This document shows, piece after piece, positions 47,171 through 58,550 of a DNA stretch of 64,000 nucleotides. A model generated the notes under the pieces. That model worked only from the letters and a program-made list of their open reading frames with translations, did not search any database and was not told the DNA's origin. Source of the stretch: Pachyrhynchus sulphureomaculatus (lineage: Eukaryota > Arthropoda > Insecta > Coleoptera > Curculionidae). Position numbers and translations under genes: made by a program. The number at the start of each line of letters is the position of its first letter. Positions within the stretch are counted from its first letter, which is position 1. The stretch covers positions 28,405,130-28,469,129 of the forward strand of contig CM032454.1 in NCBI GenBank assembly GCA_019049505.1. The letters are read 5' to 3'.

Positions 47171-47220
47171 ATAAAGTGTTTGGTGTAGTGGTGATATATA
47201 CTGAGTAGTTGAAATTTGGT

Positions 47221-48131
47221 GCTAATATATGAATTGATGGCCTCATCAGAACCGTATAGTTTTGAAAGTTAAATTTTGACTTAAGGGGTTAGTTTTGCGA
47301 GGTGAAACCAAAAGTAAAAAAATTACCAGATCATCGAGTCGGATGTCAAATGAAATCTTGTAAAAAACACGAGTTAAAAAATATATATAATGTAATACTT
47401 GCGTATTTGAATTTTGAAAAAATTCTGGAATATTCTTCACAGGGTGTAGATTGAACGAAAATTAACACGAGTGTTTTACTTTTAATAATTTGTCTGGTAT
47501 GTAAAAAAAAACAAAATTTCAAGGTCATCACTTTTCAGTAAAGATTTGAAAAAAACTTTGTTGAAAACTCATTTGGGATGTGTTTTGTGAAGTCACTGAT
47601 CATTTTATACCTCCGTAACAAAACTTTTTATTCTAAAATCAATCAACGTACGGAATACTAATTGCGCAAGTTCAACTTGCACTTTATCGGTTTTTTACAC
47701 TAACATGTCCTACTAGATTATTTTTCTGTTATATGTGTTATCAGATTTTCAACAATTTCGGTTATTCTTTCCAAGTATGATACCTCATTTAAATTTCTAT
47801 TAACAATATTGATCTCATTCTTTATTGTCCAATATACCGCATATTTTTGGTATGGTAAAATACTTTAAAATTTCAGACTGATTGTTTATAAATAAAATTT
47901 ATATTTCAAGGTATTAGACGAATATTAGTAAAATAATGTAAATTTAATTGTATAGAAACCCTATGTTACTAATCTTATTTGTATTTATTTGGAATTAGAA
48001 CGCTAAAAAAGACTGTTGTGACAAGTGATTCTGCAATAAAAACGGATTTATGTAAAATATTAGTTTTATTACTATTACCTCGATATGTTACTGACGCCAT
48101 TTACGGTTCAAAAAGGGGATGTAATGTCATA
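47221..48131. other. AT-rich spacer
   Basis: No supported feature. Confidence 0.45.
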
Positions 48132-48888
48132 TACAGGGTGAGTCAACGATAGAGTAAAGTTTATTAGCTCATTTGTTTCGAGAATGACGAAAAAATGTTA
48201 TATATCATAGTTTTTGGGAATGTTCAGGTGCAAATTATTTTTAAGTATAACGATACTTCAAAAAAAGTATGGGCCATATAACATATGTTTTTTTAAATGG
48301 AACATCCTATTTTCTAATTTATTTTTTAAATTTGCGTAAAATTTTATAACTTTTTTATTAATAATGTTATATACTTAAACCTAGTAGTTTTTTCTAATAT
48401 TTCAATTTATTTTAAGAAAAATACTAGTTTTCAGTTTTGTGAAAAATTGCCAGTAGCGGCATTGTTTCTGAAGGTGGAATACTCATAATTGGTACGAGCG
48501 TTCTATAAAGATGAAAAAAAAAGATATATGTAAAGAAATGTGAGTTAGACGCTACAGGGTGTTCAAAATAAATTTATGCATTTCGACTTTTTTAAATTGA
48601 AAAATTTCAAATTTTTTAAATGTCACACCCTATATATTATTATTTTTGCTGATAGATTTTACAAAACCCTCCAACTTTTATTAAGTATGTCATATACCTA
48701 TTTCTAATAGTTTTCGAATTATTTTGAATTTTTCAATTTTTACCCTTGTTTTTAATACACTTACGTTATAAACATCATAGTTGCCAAAACAAAATAAAAA
48801 TGTAGGCGTTGTCAAATTTTGACATGTGTATTAAGCAGGTAAAAATAGTTTAATTTGTTGTAGTAAGTGACGAATAAAGGTAATAGTT

Positions 48889-50098
48889 ATGGATTTTCCT
48901 AAAAATCAATTAATTGTTATGGTTTATATACTGGGCGAGGCGGGAAAAAATTGTCTTTTGGCAGTAAGGCTTTACGGAGCGAAGTACCCTAATAGACGTA
49001 TACCATCTAGAAAATCTTTTCAGTGCTTAATGGAACGGTTTGATGGTAGTGGTAGCGTGGAGTATACGAAATGGAAAGTAGTAAACCAGAATGCTACCAA
49101 TGAGGAAAAAGAAATGGATATTTTACTTCATGTTGAAGATAATCCCCAGGTCAGCAGCCGTCAACTAGCTGACTTATCTGACACATCCCAATTATTCAAC
49201 AGTTAATCCATTTTGGGTCCGGGAAGATGGAATATTAAATTTTCGAATTATTGGTCCATATTTCTTCCGCGAACCGCTTAACGGGCCTAGATATCTAAAT
49301 TTTTTGCAAAACGAATTACCCCAGCTTCTTGAAGAAGTTAATAACTTTGAAAGGGAACAAGTGTACATTCAACAAGACAGGCTTTTATCTTCGTCTGCGT
49401 AAAAAAACGCGTAATAGTTTCATAAAATAGCTCCAGGAGAGTTAACTATTAATTTATCTCTTTTTTTCTGCTTGGTAATAATAGTAGTAATAAGTTTTTT
49501 TCTGGTAATATAGTTCTAGTTTTTTGACGCTACTCATTTTAAGTCGTTGATTTTTATTGATTAGAAAGCGATGGCGTATAATATAGCTTATCTGTAACTT
49601 ATACGTAAATGACTTGCCATTAAACATCAATACAGGTCATGTAATTATGTTTGCGGATGACACTACCATTGTGACAGCATCTGAAAATGTGGATGGTCTG
49701 TTTGATGCTATTGCAGGTGTATGCAGGGATATGGAGGGATGGCGTAGAAAAAATGGTCTAATATTAAATATTGAAAAAATATTCTATATGACTATATTCA
49801 ATAGAAAATCTTTAGCAGCGGGAAGTTCGGGAATTTTTTAAACGATCGTTACCGACAAAAATGGATCGGTAGGGATGGATTCATTCAGTAGCCCCCTCGA
49901 TCATGTGACTTAACACCTTTAGACTTCTTTTGGTGGGGCTACATTAAAGATCGTAGATAGATAGTAGATATGGAAAATAGGATACGGGATGAGTGCAGGA
50001 CAATAACGTCCTTTATGCTAAGGAAAGGGAAGGAAAATATAGTAAAACGGCTAAACATGTGTATTCAAGTAGACGGGCTTATTTTTGAACATTTATGA
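48889..50098 (+). pseudogene. DUF4817-type transposase relic
   Basis: N-terminus MDFPKNQLIVMVYILGEAGK with AVRLYGAKYPNRRIPSRKSF (helix-turn-helix). After frameshifts come IIGPYFFREPLNGPRYLNFL, QVYIQQDR (second catalytic block, QQDG in relatives) and, past the LINE fragment, PPRSCDLTPLDFFWWGYIKD (third block) and a tail DGLIFEHL. The first catalytic block is missing. Inactive. Confidence 0.8.
49590..49835 (+). pseudogene. Short LINE reverse-transcriptase fragment
   Basis: Encodes LPLNINTGHVIMFADDTTIV and DMEGWRRKNGLILNIEK, the catalytic FADD box and the following motif of a non-LTR reverse transcriptase unlike the other families here. Both ends are cut. It interrupts the DUF4817-type transposase. 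Confidence 0.8.
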
Positions 50099-50239
50099 CG
50101 TCATAATAATTAATCATTAGATAAGTTAAACTGTATTAAAATTATTATTAACTATTTGTTTATGTTTTCACAATAGCGTAAAAACAAGGGTAAAAATTAA
50201 AAAATTCAAAATAAATCGAAAACTATTAGAAATAGGTAT

Positions 50240-52697
50240 ATTTATTTTATTTATTTATTTATTTATTAACGGCGTTGCGCCAATTTACATAATTATAAAC
50301 ATAATTAAAACAACTAAACATAATAAAAATCATAAACATACATAGAATCTAACATCACAAGATCATTAAAACTATTTTCACAGAAAGGAAATATCACAAC
50401 TTTTTAACAATTAATTTAAAACTATCAATGTAGCCATGAATCCTGAGATCGAACTGATTGAAATGCCTCATTATTCTGGACATGGGTCCATAATAGCCAT
50501 AATTAGTCGCATGAAAGGGAATACCAAACAGGTCTTTGCCTCTAGTGCGACGAGAAACATTAAATGTTAACTTGTCCAAGAGATAGGGACAATCAACCAG
50601 CCCATTTATTAACTTAAAAGCTAGAAGCAGGTCACAATGGAGTCTTCTTGTCTCCAGGGTCGAAATATCCAAAATGCCTCTAAGGTGGTGGTGGTCTATA
50701 TGGTAACCATCTGGGGGTATGGCCAATTTAAAAGCACAAGTCCGCAGAGACCGCCGCTGCACCGCCTCAATCGCTTCTATATATACATTGTAATGAGGAG
50801 ACCACACCACAGCGGCATACTCAAGCCCCGATCTCACAATTGAACAATACAACAGTTTAAATGTAGAGCAGGAAAAGTCCCTACAGTATCTCGTGATGAA
50901 CCCCAGATTTTTATAACCTTTCTGAACAATTGACAAAATGTGCCTATTGAGAGTAAGTTTCTGGTCAAGAAGAACTCCCAGATCATTAATTTCACTAACA
51001 TGCCTCAGCTTGCCGCCATTAATGTTATACTCAAAAGTAAAGTTCCGTCTAGCTCTACCAAAACTAATGCTAACACACTTCTTAATATTTAAGTTCAACT
51101 CATTCAGGGTACTCCATCTATAGAGGCCATGAACATCCTCCTGAAGAGAGTGACAATCTTGCAAGGTGTTAACCGTTTTAAACATTTTTAGATCATCTGC
51201 AAACATGAGGAATTTAAAATGTTGTATAAACTTGCCGATGTCATTACCAAAAGTAGAAACAGTAAAGGACCACAGTGAGACCCCTAAGGCAAACCGGAAA
51301 GAACTTTTATTTCTTTAGAAATACAATTATTAATACGGACATACTGTGTACGACCCTCCAGAAAACTGCCAATCCACCCAAGGACTTCACTACTTAGTCC
51401 TATTTTCCACAACTTGCCTAACAAGAGCGTATGATTAACTCTGTCGAACGCCTTCGAAAGGTCAGTATATACACTATCAACACACTGGCGATTCCCAAGG
51501 GCGCTCAACAGACAATCATGATATGCAAGCAGGTTTGTGACAGTTGACCGACCAGGTTTTAAAACCATGCTGCTCGTCAATTATTATGCTATTACAGCTC
51601 CATGACAAAAATCCCGCAACTAAATTATCGAACAATTTGGGTATTGGCACACGCCCCTGTAGTTAGATATATCACTCCTATCACCGGACTTATGAATAGG
51701 GGTAACAAATGAGTTTTTCCAGTACATAGGGAATGTACTTGAGCACAGAGATAAATTAAAAATTAATTTTAGAGGTGTTACAATAGAGCATATGCAAGCC
51801 TTCAATACTCCCGCAGGTATTCCATCTGGGCCAACTGAGAATGTATTTTTAAGATTATCTATCCCCTCATAGACCTCAAACAAACTGACTGATATTGAGT
51901 TAACATTTAAATTAGTGCATTCAACTATGTCACTATAATAGCCAGGAATAGTAGCTTGACTGCCACAATAAACTTCCCCAAAAAAGTCAGCAAATAGATT
52001 CACACATTCTGCACCAGAATTGCTTATTCTATCACGGTAGCACATAGTGTTGGGATAACTCTGAGACTGTTTCATGTTATTCACATGTTTCCAAAACAAT
52101 CTGGGATTGAATGAGATGCCGTTTTCAACCAACGTGAGATAATTTGAATAGCATTTGGCGGACAGAGCTTTGCACGAAGCCCGAAGGGCAGCAAAAATGT
52201 CATAGTCAGCCGTAGAACCCAGTTTCCTTAAAACGTTTATGAGCAACCTTCTTTTGGATCGTTAAATGTTGTAACTCGAGAGTGAACCACACAGGAAAAT
52301 TGGAACTTTTAAAAACGCTTTATAGGCACATGCAGGCTAATACCATGGTACAGTATATCGTAGAATTGCTCAACGGCAAGGTCAACATTGACCCTGCTCA
52401 ATAAAGAACCCCAATCAAATGACGCAAGATAATAGTTTAACTGTGACATATCAGTGTTCTTAAAATCAAAATATGTTAGGTCGTATTTAATATTATTATC
52501 GAATTGATCATTCAGGATACAAGAGCAGACAACATGATGATGATCATTGGGAAATAATAAATCAATTGCTCGGGACATCACCAGACCGCTATCATTACAG
52601 AAACATAGGTCCAGAAAAATTCCATTGACATTTGGAATATTATTCACCTGGAAAAGGTTCAAATAGCTGATCACATTACACAAGACATTTGCATGGG
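50240..52697 (-). pseudogene. Non-LTR retrotransposon (Jockey/CR1-like), 5'-truncated, minus strand
   Basis: On minus: upstream of RT, RLFWKHVNNMKQSQSYP; RT blocks GPDGIPAGVLKAC, YWKNSFVTPIHKSGDRSDIS, VYTDLSKAFDRVNHTLLLGK, then MFADDLKMFK with the catalytic FADD and LNLNIKKCVSISFGRARRNF; last SGLEYAAVVWSPHYNVYIEA. Stops or frameshifts lie near 52250, 51600 and 51200. The 3' end is a (TAAA)n tail (plus strand TTTATT repeats 50240-50270). GTATAT occurs on both sides, a short target duplication. Confidence 0.88.
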
Positions 52698-53515
52698 AGT
52701 ATATGACATACTTAATAAAAGTTGGAGGGTTTTGTAAAATCTATCAGAAAAAATAATAATATACAGAGTGTGCTATTTAAAAAATTTGAAATTTTTTATT
52801 ATAAAATAGTCGAAATGCATAAATTTATTTTGAACACCCTGTAGCATCTAACTCAAATTTCTTTACATAAATCTTTTTTTTTTATCTCCATAGAACGTTT
52901 GTACCAATTATGAGAATTCCACCTTCAGAAACAATGGCGCTACTGGCAATTTTTTACATGACTGAAAACTAGTATTTTTTTTTTTAATTGAAATATTACA
53001 AAAAATTACTAGGTTTAGGTATATAACATTATTAATAAAAGGTTATAAAATTTTATGCAGAATTTAAAAATAAATTAGAAAATAGCATGTTCCATTTAAA
53101 AAAACATATGTTATATCGGCCACACTGTTTTGGAAAGTACCCTGTATACTCAAAAATAATTTTAAACTGTGCACCTTAACATTCCCTAAAACTATTGTAT
53201 TTAACATTTTTTTCGCTATCCCCGAAATAAATGAGATAATGAATTATACTCTATCGTTGGCTCACCCTGTACAGTAAAAGAAATAAACGAAGTCCAAAAA
53301 TTATAGATTTTAAGTAAGAAGTTTTCCCACTAAAATTATGTAATTGATATTCGCTTTTTTTGTGGCAATCAATTTTAAATTGATTGTTGGTGAAACTACA
53401 ACTGCCCAATTTTGTGGCTTGTCTTCTACTTCTAACCATTACAGCTAGACTATGCGAATCATTGTCACCATTAAAATAAATATTTCCCTTTACAACTTTT
53501 TTTTTTAAATTTTAG

Positions 53516-53772
53516 GTATAATTTATGTTGTTCCTGGTACGAGAAACCCAATTCTTATTTTAGACTTTAATGAGTATACAATTTACTCAAAAGAGAATAA
53601 CAAGACTAGATGGCGCTGCAGCTTTTATTTTAAAACAAGATGTAAATCCAAGTTGGTTACTTTTGGTAAAATGGTACAAGTCGTTAATGAACATAATCAT
53701 GAAATGAAGACTACAAGAGACTTGAATAATTGCTTGACACAACAGGTTATCATATTAAGAAATAAAAAGTAA
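53516..53772 (+). CDS. FLYWCH zinc-finger variant exon 4
   Basis: The acceptor TTTTTTAAATTTTAG ends at 53515; GT completes a split codon; 84 codons follow to TAA 53770-53772. Start IIYVVPGTRNPILILDFNEY; W32-R-C34, C42, H59-N-H61; end TQQVIILRNKK. AATAAA at 53810-53815. The exon is not preceded by a usable Met. It lies between two transposons, 246 bases after the long-TIR element and 92 bases before a hAT, yet has no damage, which argues for selection. Confidence 0.87.
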
Positions 53773-53809
53773 TTTTGTTGTCAGATACAAAGATGTGGGT
53801 ATCAGGAAA

Positions 53810-53815
53810 AATAAA
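53810..53815 (+). terminator. Poly(A) signal AATAAA for FLYWCH exon 4
   Basis: 38 bases after the stop and before the hAT insertion, so the terminal exon could still end normally. Confidence 0.55.
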
Positions 53816-53864
53816 TGTTTCAAGAATAATATATATTTATATTACAACCACCTACTCCCTAAAC

Positions 53865-56321
53865 GAGGGGTGCTCAAACTTGAACTGCTGGCGATCTACC
53901 TCAATATTGTTAGACTACGATCGATCGACTCTGAGAGTCTGCAAGTAAGTGTCATGCAGGATTGTCGTCTAGGTAGGTGTATCGTGGCATAGATATTAGT
54001 TTTCCGCACAATATGCATTTTTTTAGTCAAGGTAAGTGTAGGTCTGCTCTAAAATGTCAATGCGAGTTTATTGGTTCTTACAAAACAAACGAGTTCTAGT
54101 GTCTAAACTTAACTAAAGAGTGACTTTGGATGTTGAAGCGTGGCATTGCATGTCCTCAGCATACTTTTCATAAGATGGTACGTAATTACCAAGTGCTAAT
54201 CGCAAGCATGATGACATATGATCGTCAGTTAGTCGATTGCGATATTTTGACTTAATTATCTTCATTTCAGAAAATGCAGACTCGCACAAGTAAGTTGACC
54301 CAAACATTGCCGTCAGTTGAAGGGCGATTTGCCTTAGATTCGGATATTTATCTTCAGATATAAAACACCAGAATTTTGTATCAGGTGCTGTGGCTTTGAG
54401 ATGTATATCTGATATAATCTGCACTAACTCATTTTCAACAGAACATGAGTCCATGTTAAACTGACTTGCTATTTCAGTAGCTAATTCCTCAACGTTTTTA
54501 CACGAAAAGGATAACTCATAAATGATGCGATATTTGCCAATTTACTGAGATCATAAAAACGTATTTCGAATTGGCCCAAAATATTTGATAATTCTGCCTC
54601 ATAAATATCATAATTCAACTGAGGAATTCTTGCTTTCAAAGATGGAAACTTTTTTAGATCCTTTCTTTTCAGTTGATCTATCATAAGTTGCAATTTACTT
54701 TTGAATGCGTTTATTGTGTTAATCATTTCAATAATAATTTTTCCTTTACCTTGAAGCTCCAAATTAATGGTGTTTAAATGCATTGTGATGTCTATCAAAA
54801 ATGCCAAATCAGTCAGCCATTTTCCGTTTTTTCAGCATCTGAGTGTCATCACCTCTTTCGTCCAGAAAAGTTGTTATTTCGGGCAATAATTCTTGAAACC
54901 TTTCTAGGAATTTTCCGCTACTCAACCACCTGACGTCCGTGTGAAGAACTAAATCAGTGTGTTCATCTGACTCACTATCTTCCAACTGCAATTTAAAGAG
55001 CCGTCGTTGCAAGCTACGTGCACGGATAGAATTCACAATTTTTATTGCAATGCCCATAATCTCCTCCATGTTTAGAACTTTTGAACACAAAACTTGTTGA
55101 TGTATAATGCAATGGAAGGAGAAAAATGAAGGGAAATCATCATTAGCTCGACACAATGCCACAAAACCATTTTTGTTTCCAGTCATTGCTGGTGCTTCAT
55201 CGGTTGTAATGCACACTAGTTTATATATTGGTAGCTTGTAGTTTCTTATAAAATTGAAGAAAACGTCATATATATTTTCGCCACGGGTCTTTCTTTTGAG
55301 AGGAATCATTGTCAAAAACTCTTCCTTAGCCGACATGTCATTGAATACCATTCGAATAAAAGTACACAGCTGGGCAGTGTCTATCATATCGGTGGATTCG
55401 TCGAACTGCAAAGAAAAGTATGTACATTCCATGATATCATGTTTTAGTTTATCTGCCATGTCCTGACTCATGACTTCAACACGCCTTGTGACAGTCGGAC
55501 GAGATAACTGAAGTTCTCTAATAGCAGACATAATCTCTGTTTTATTTTTAAAATCTCCAAATAAAGTCTCACCCGCTTAAATAAATGCTTCCTTCACAAC
55601 CAATCCATCATCAAATGGTTTCTTGTGTTTCGCCAATATATGAGATATTTTAAATGACGCGATCGTTGCAGCTTTTGATTGTTTGGCTGGTCTTGTGAAC
55701 ATGGTTTGTTCTTTTTTCAAACAAGTTATCAAATCACGTACTTTTCATTTTCTTAATTCACTCTGTGACGGAAAATCCTTTTCATAGTTTTTGTGAACCG
55801 TTTTATGATGCCTCTCTAAGTTCCCACGCTTAGATATTGCAACTGACGGAACTTATTCTTTACCATACAAAAGAAAAATTCTTCCTCCCAATCGTTATTA
55901 AAATGATAAGTTTTATTTTTCTTCACCGCACTCATTTTGGACTATTTATTAATAAACTTTGTATCGATGTATCGCCTTCAAGATACAACTCAGACTGATT
56001 CCTATTCCTGCAGGCGCAACATTTATATCTGCGCGAACGAAGTCTCGAATGTTCCCGTCAAACACGCCGCCCGAAATTTCTAGAAAAATCGGCGGGAATC
56101 AAAAACGCGGCTTTTCTTTGCCGCTAGCAGGGGGTTATTACGATAAAAAAAGTGATGAGGGGGTTATTCTGGCCTAATTGTGGATCGAATAAATTTTAGT
56201 AGTTTATTCATTACATTTTGTTTAGTTACCTAAAACAAAATCTGTGAATAGTTCTATATCGGATTTTTTTTCTCGAGATCGACTCAAAAAGCACTCGCGA
56301 TCGACCGTTTGAGCACCCCTG
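53865..56321 (-). mobile_element. hAT transposon, 2457 bp, with perfect 8-bp target duplication
   Basis: CCCTAAAC is present at 53857-53864 and 56322-56329. The ends are GAGGGGTGCTCAAAC (left) and the complement of CAGGGGTGCTCAAAC (right), classical hAT termini. It carries one damaged transposase gene on the minus strand. Confidence 0.95.
54113..55935 (-). pseudogene. hAT transposase relic (ZBED5/GTF2IRD2-like type)
   Basis: It starts at 55935 (MSAVKKNKTYHFNNDWEEEF). Past a damaged BED-type region it continues in 55531-54809 with FSLQFDESTDMIDTAQLCTF (RNase-H-like first Asp), VCITTDEAPAMTGNKNGFVA and FHCIIHQQVLCSKVLNM. Then 54807-54481 gives the helical insertion region, and 54454-54113 the C-terminal dimerisation part (GSTYLCESAFSEMKIIKSKY). 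The gene is cut by frameshifts or stops near 55780, 55560, 54808 and 54480. Families of this type have been domesticated several times in animals, but this copy is not intact. Confidence 0.9.
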
Positions 56322-56329
56322 CCCTAAAC

Positions 56330-56639
56330 GTTACTCTCGATGTTAGGTCGACAACGAACAATATTGTTTGGTGAGCTTTAAAAAATAATAATAATACGGT
56401 CCTACTAATTTTTTAAAACATTGTTATTAACCCGCAGCTGCTGTTAATTCCTGAAGGATCAGGTTCCTTTTTTTTTTAAAAGAGTTCATGATGGAGCTGG
56501 TACGATGAGTAACAAGCTGAACGGCATATGGAAACTATCATCTACACGGCGAGTATTCCTAGATTGTACCGTTCTGGGTAAGATTAAACAGGTTAGATCT
56601 ATCGAACACTAGGTAGTTTCAAAAATAAAGGTGTGTGTT
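56330..56639. other. Spacer, nothing recognised
   Basis: No supported feature. Confidence 0.4.
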
Positions 56640-57300
56640 GAGTTTCGAGTCTTCATTCAGGCGAAGAGGTCTCTGGTGGATTACATCTAATAAATTCTGG
56701 GTATTTTTGAGGGCAGAGTTCTAAAAATTGGTGCAAAAATTTGGTTGAATATGAGATTTGTATAAGAATCAAGGCTATTGTGGATGCAACATGATCATAC
56801 CAAAACATATATACTCCCAAGTTAACACCTAGCAATTTCAATGGTGATACTAATTGAATAGACTGATTCTTCAATGTTAGCTGTTTTAGACAAAAAATTA
56901 CAGCTTTGGCATTTGTGGCGTTTAATTCTACTTGATTAATGTTATCCCAAGACAGAATTTCTTATAGGTTTTTTTAAGTTCTAAAAGTTCTCTTTGTCAG
57001 CGGATACTTAAATAAGCAACTGGTGTTCAAGCAGTCAAGGTAAAGAAAGAAACAAGCTAGATTAGAATTCTGACATTTTCCAGCTGATCGTTAATGTAGA
57101 GGAGACAGAACATAGACTGCAGTACGAAGTCCTGTAACACAATGGCGTTAATGGTAAAGAATCGGAAATGACTCATCAATTATTACAGAAAAGTCGAAAA
57201 TTATATACAAGACTTTCCAGACATATCATAAAAACTTTAAACCAATAATTCACCATGCTGAACACGATCGTATGCCTTGGATATATTAACGCTGCCGCTG
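56640..57300 (-). pseudogene. Very decayed LINE (copy A family), minus strand
   Basis: Minus-strand SIQLVSPLKLLGVNLGVYMF matches IPLASxLKLLGVNLGANMSW of the other copies. Upstream parts (about 56900-57280) match only in short blocks. Old insertion. Confidence 0.7.
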
Positions 57301-58550
57301 ATATTTTTCATATTGTTCAATTTCGTTTTTTCCAGAGATTTGCGACAAAGTTAGGAAATCTGCTGTTGGTCTTGGTTGTCGGTTGGTTGCTAATAATCTT
57401 AAAACCTTTCAGATATTTTCCATAATCTTCGATATTACTGAAAGCAATTCGACTGGCCAGTGGTTTTTTGGCGAAGTATTTTTTGTCTTTTTTTAGGTAT
57501 CTACTAAACTCAAGCACATTTCTAGCAGGTCGGAAATATATTTTTTTTCGTAAGTTGATCACCTCTACTAGAAGCTTTTTTGATGTTTAGTATCATTGAG
57601 GTACGTTTTATAATAGCACTATCACTATGAGCCTAATTCTATCCAATGCTGGATGTAGGCCTTCCCCCTGAATTTCCATCTCAATCTATTTGCACCTGTT
57701 GTCATCTATCCAATGCCCGCGACACTCTGTATATCATCCCGCCATCTTGCTTTGGGACGTTCTAGGCTCCGTTTCTGTTCTCGTGGTCTCCATTTTAATG
57801 TTCGATTGGTCCATCGATCATCGGTCGTGCGTGCTACATGTCCAGCCCATTACTACTTTCTTTCTGCTACGTGCTCTATAATATCCTTTAATTTCATTTG
57901 TTCACGTATCCACTTGTTTCTTTTTGTATCTTTAAGTTTTACCCCCCGATCCTATGTCTTTCGTGTGCTCTCTGTGTCGGAGTTAGTTTTTGTATATCGG
58001 CTTTATTTAGTGTCCAAGTTTCAGCGCCATATGTAATTACGGATAGGATGCACTGATCGTAAACTTTGGCCTTTAACTTATTTAGGAGGGCTTTATCTTT
58101 GAATATATAACTTAATTTCCCGAATGCGCATCATCCAAGCCTGATTCTTCTTGAAATTTCATCCGAAACACTGCCTCTCGTCGTAGTAATTTTTTGCCCC
58201 AGATACACATAATCCTTAACAATCTCGAGAGCTGTTCCTTCCAAATTTATAACTATGTTGTTATTAGTGTTGGTAAATATTTTTGTCTTACTTTTTTTCA
58301 TCTTAAGACCAATTGTCTTTGAGTGGTAATTTAACTCATTTATCATTTCTTGTAACTCATTTGGATTACTACTGATGACTACAATATCGTCGGCGAACCT
58401 TAAATAACTCAAATACACACCGGCGGCGGAATACGTCTTCTAGAGCTGTAATAAACAGCTTAGGAGAGATAGTATCTCCCTGTCTTACGCCTCTTCCTAT
58501 ACCTATTTGTTCTGTGCTAGGTTTTATGTAAATCTTTGCGTTTTTTTATA

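Larger units (their letters stand above)
46975..47207. mobile_element. 233-bp palindromic insertion made of two head-to-head hammerhead ribozymes
   Basis: Nearly perfect inverted repeat of about 97 bp per arm (47013-47109 against 47111-47207), loop at about 47109. The whole is flanked by a 13-bp duplication GTTGAAATTTGGT (46962-46974 and 47208-47220). Both arms carry a complete hammerhead core. It is a non-coding retroelement-like insertion, of a different sequence family from the 3.1-4.2 kb one. Confidence 0.82.
48134..53269 (+). mobile_element. Long-terminal-inverted-repeat DNA transposon (DUF4817-type), with two LINE insertions
   Basis: The ends CAGGGTGAGTCAACGATAGA (left) and its near-complement (right) are flanked by TA (48132-48133, 53270-53271). 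The inverted repeats run about 700 bp (48134-48870 against 50110-50240 plus 52690-53269). Inside are transposase pieces at 48889-49206, 49210-49380 and 49838-50100. A LINE fragment (49590-49835) and a larger LINE (about 50240-52700) interrupt it. Confidence 0.85.
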
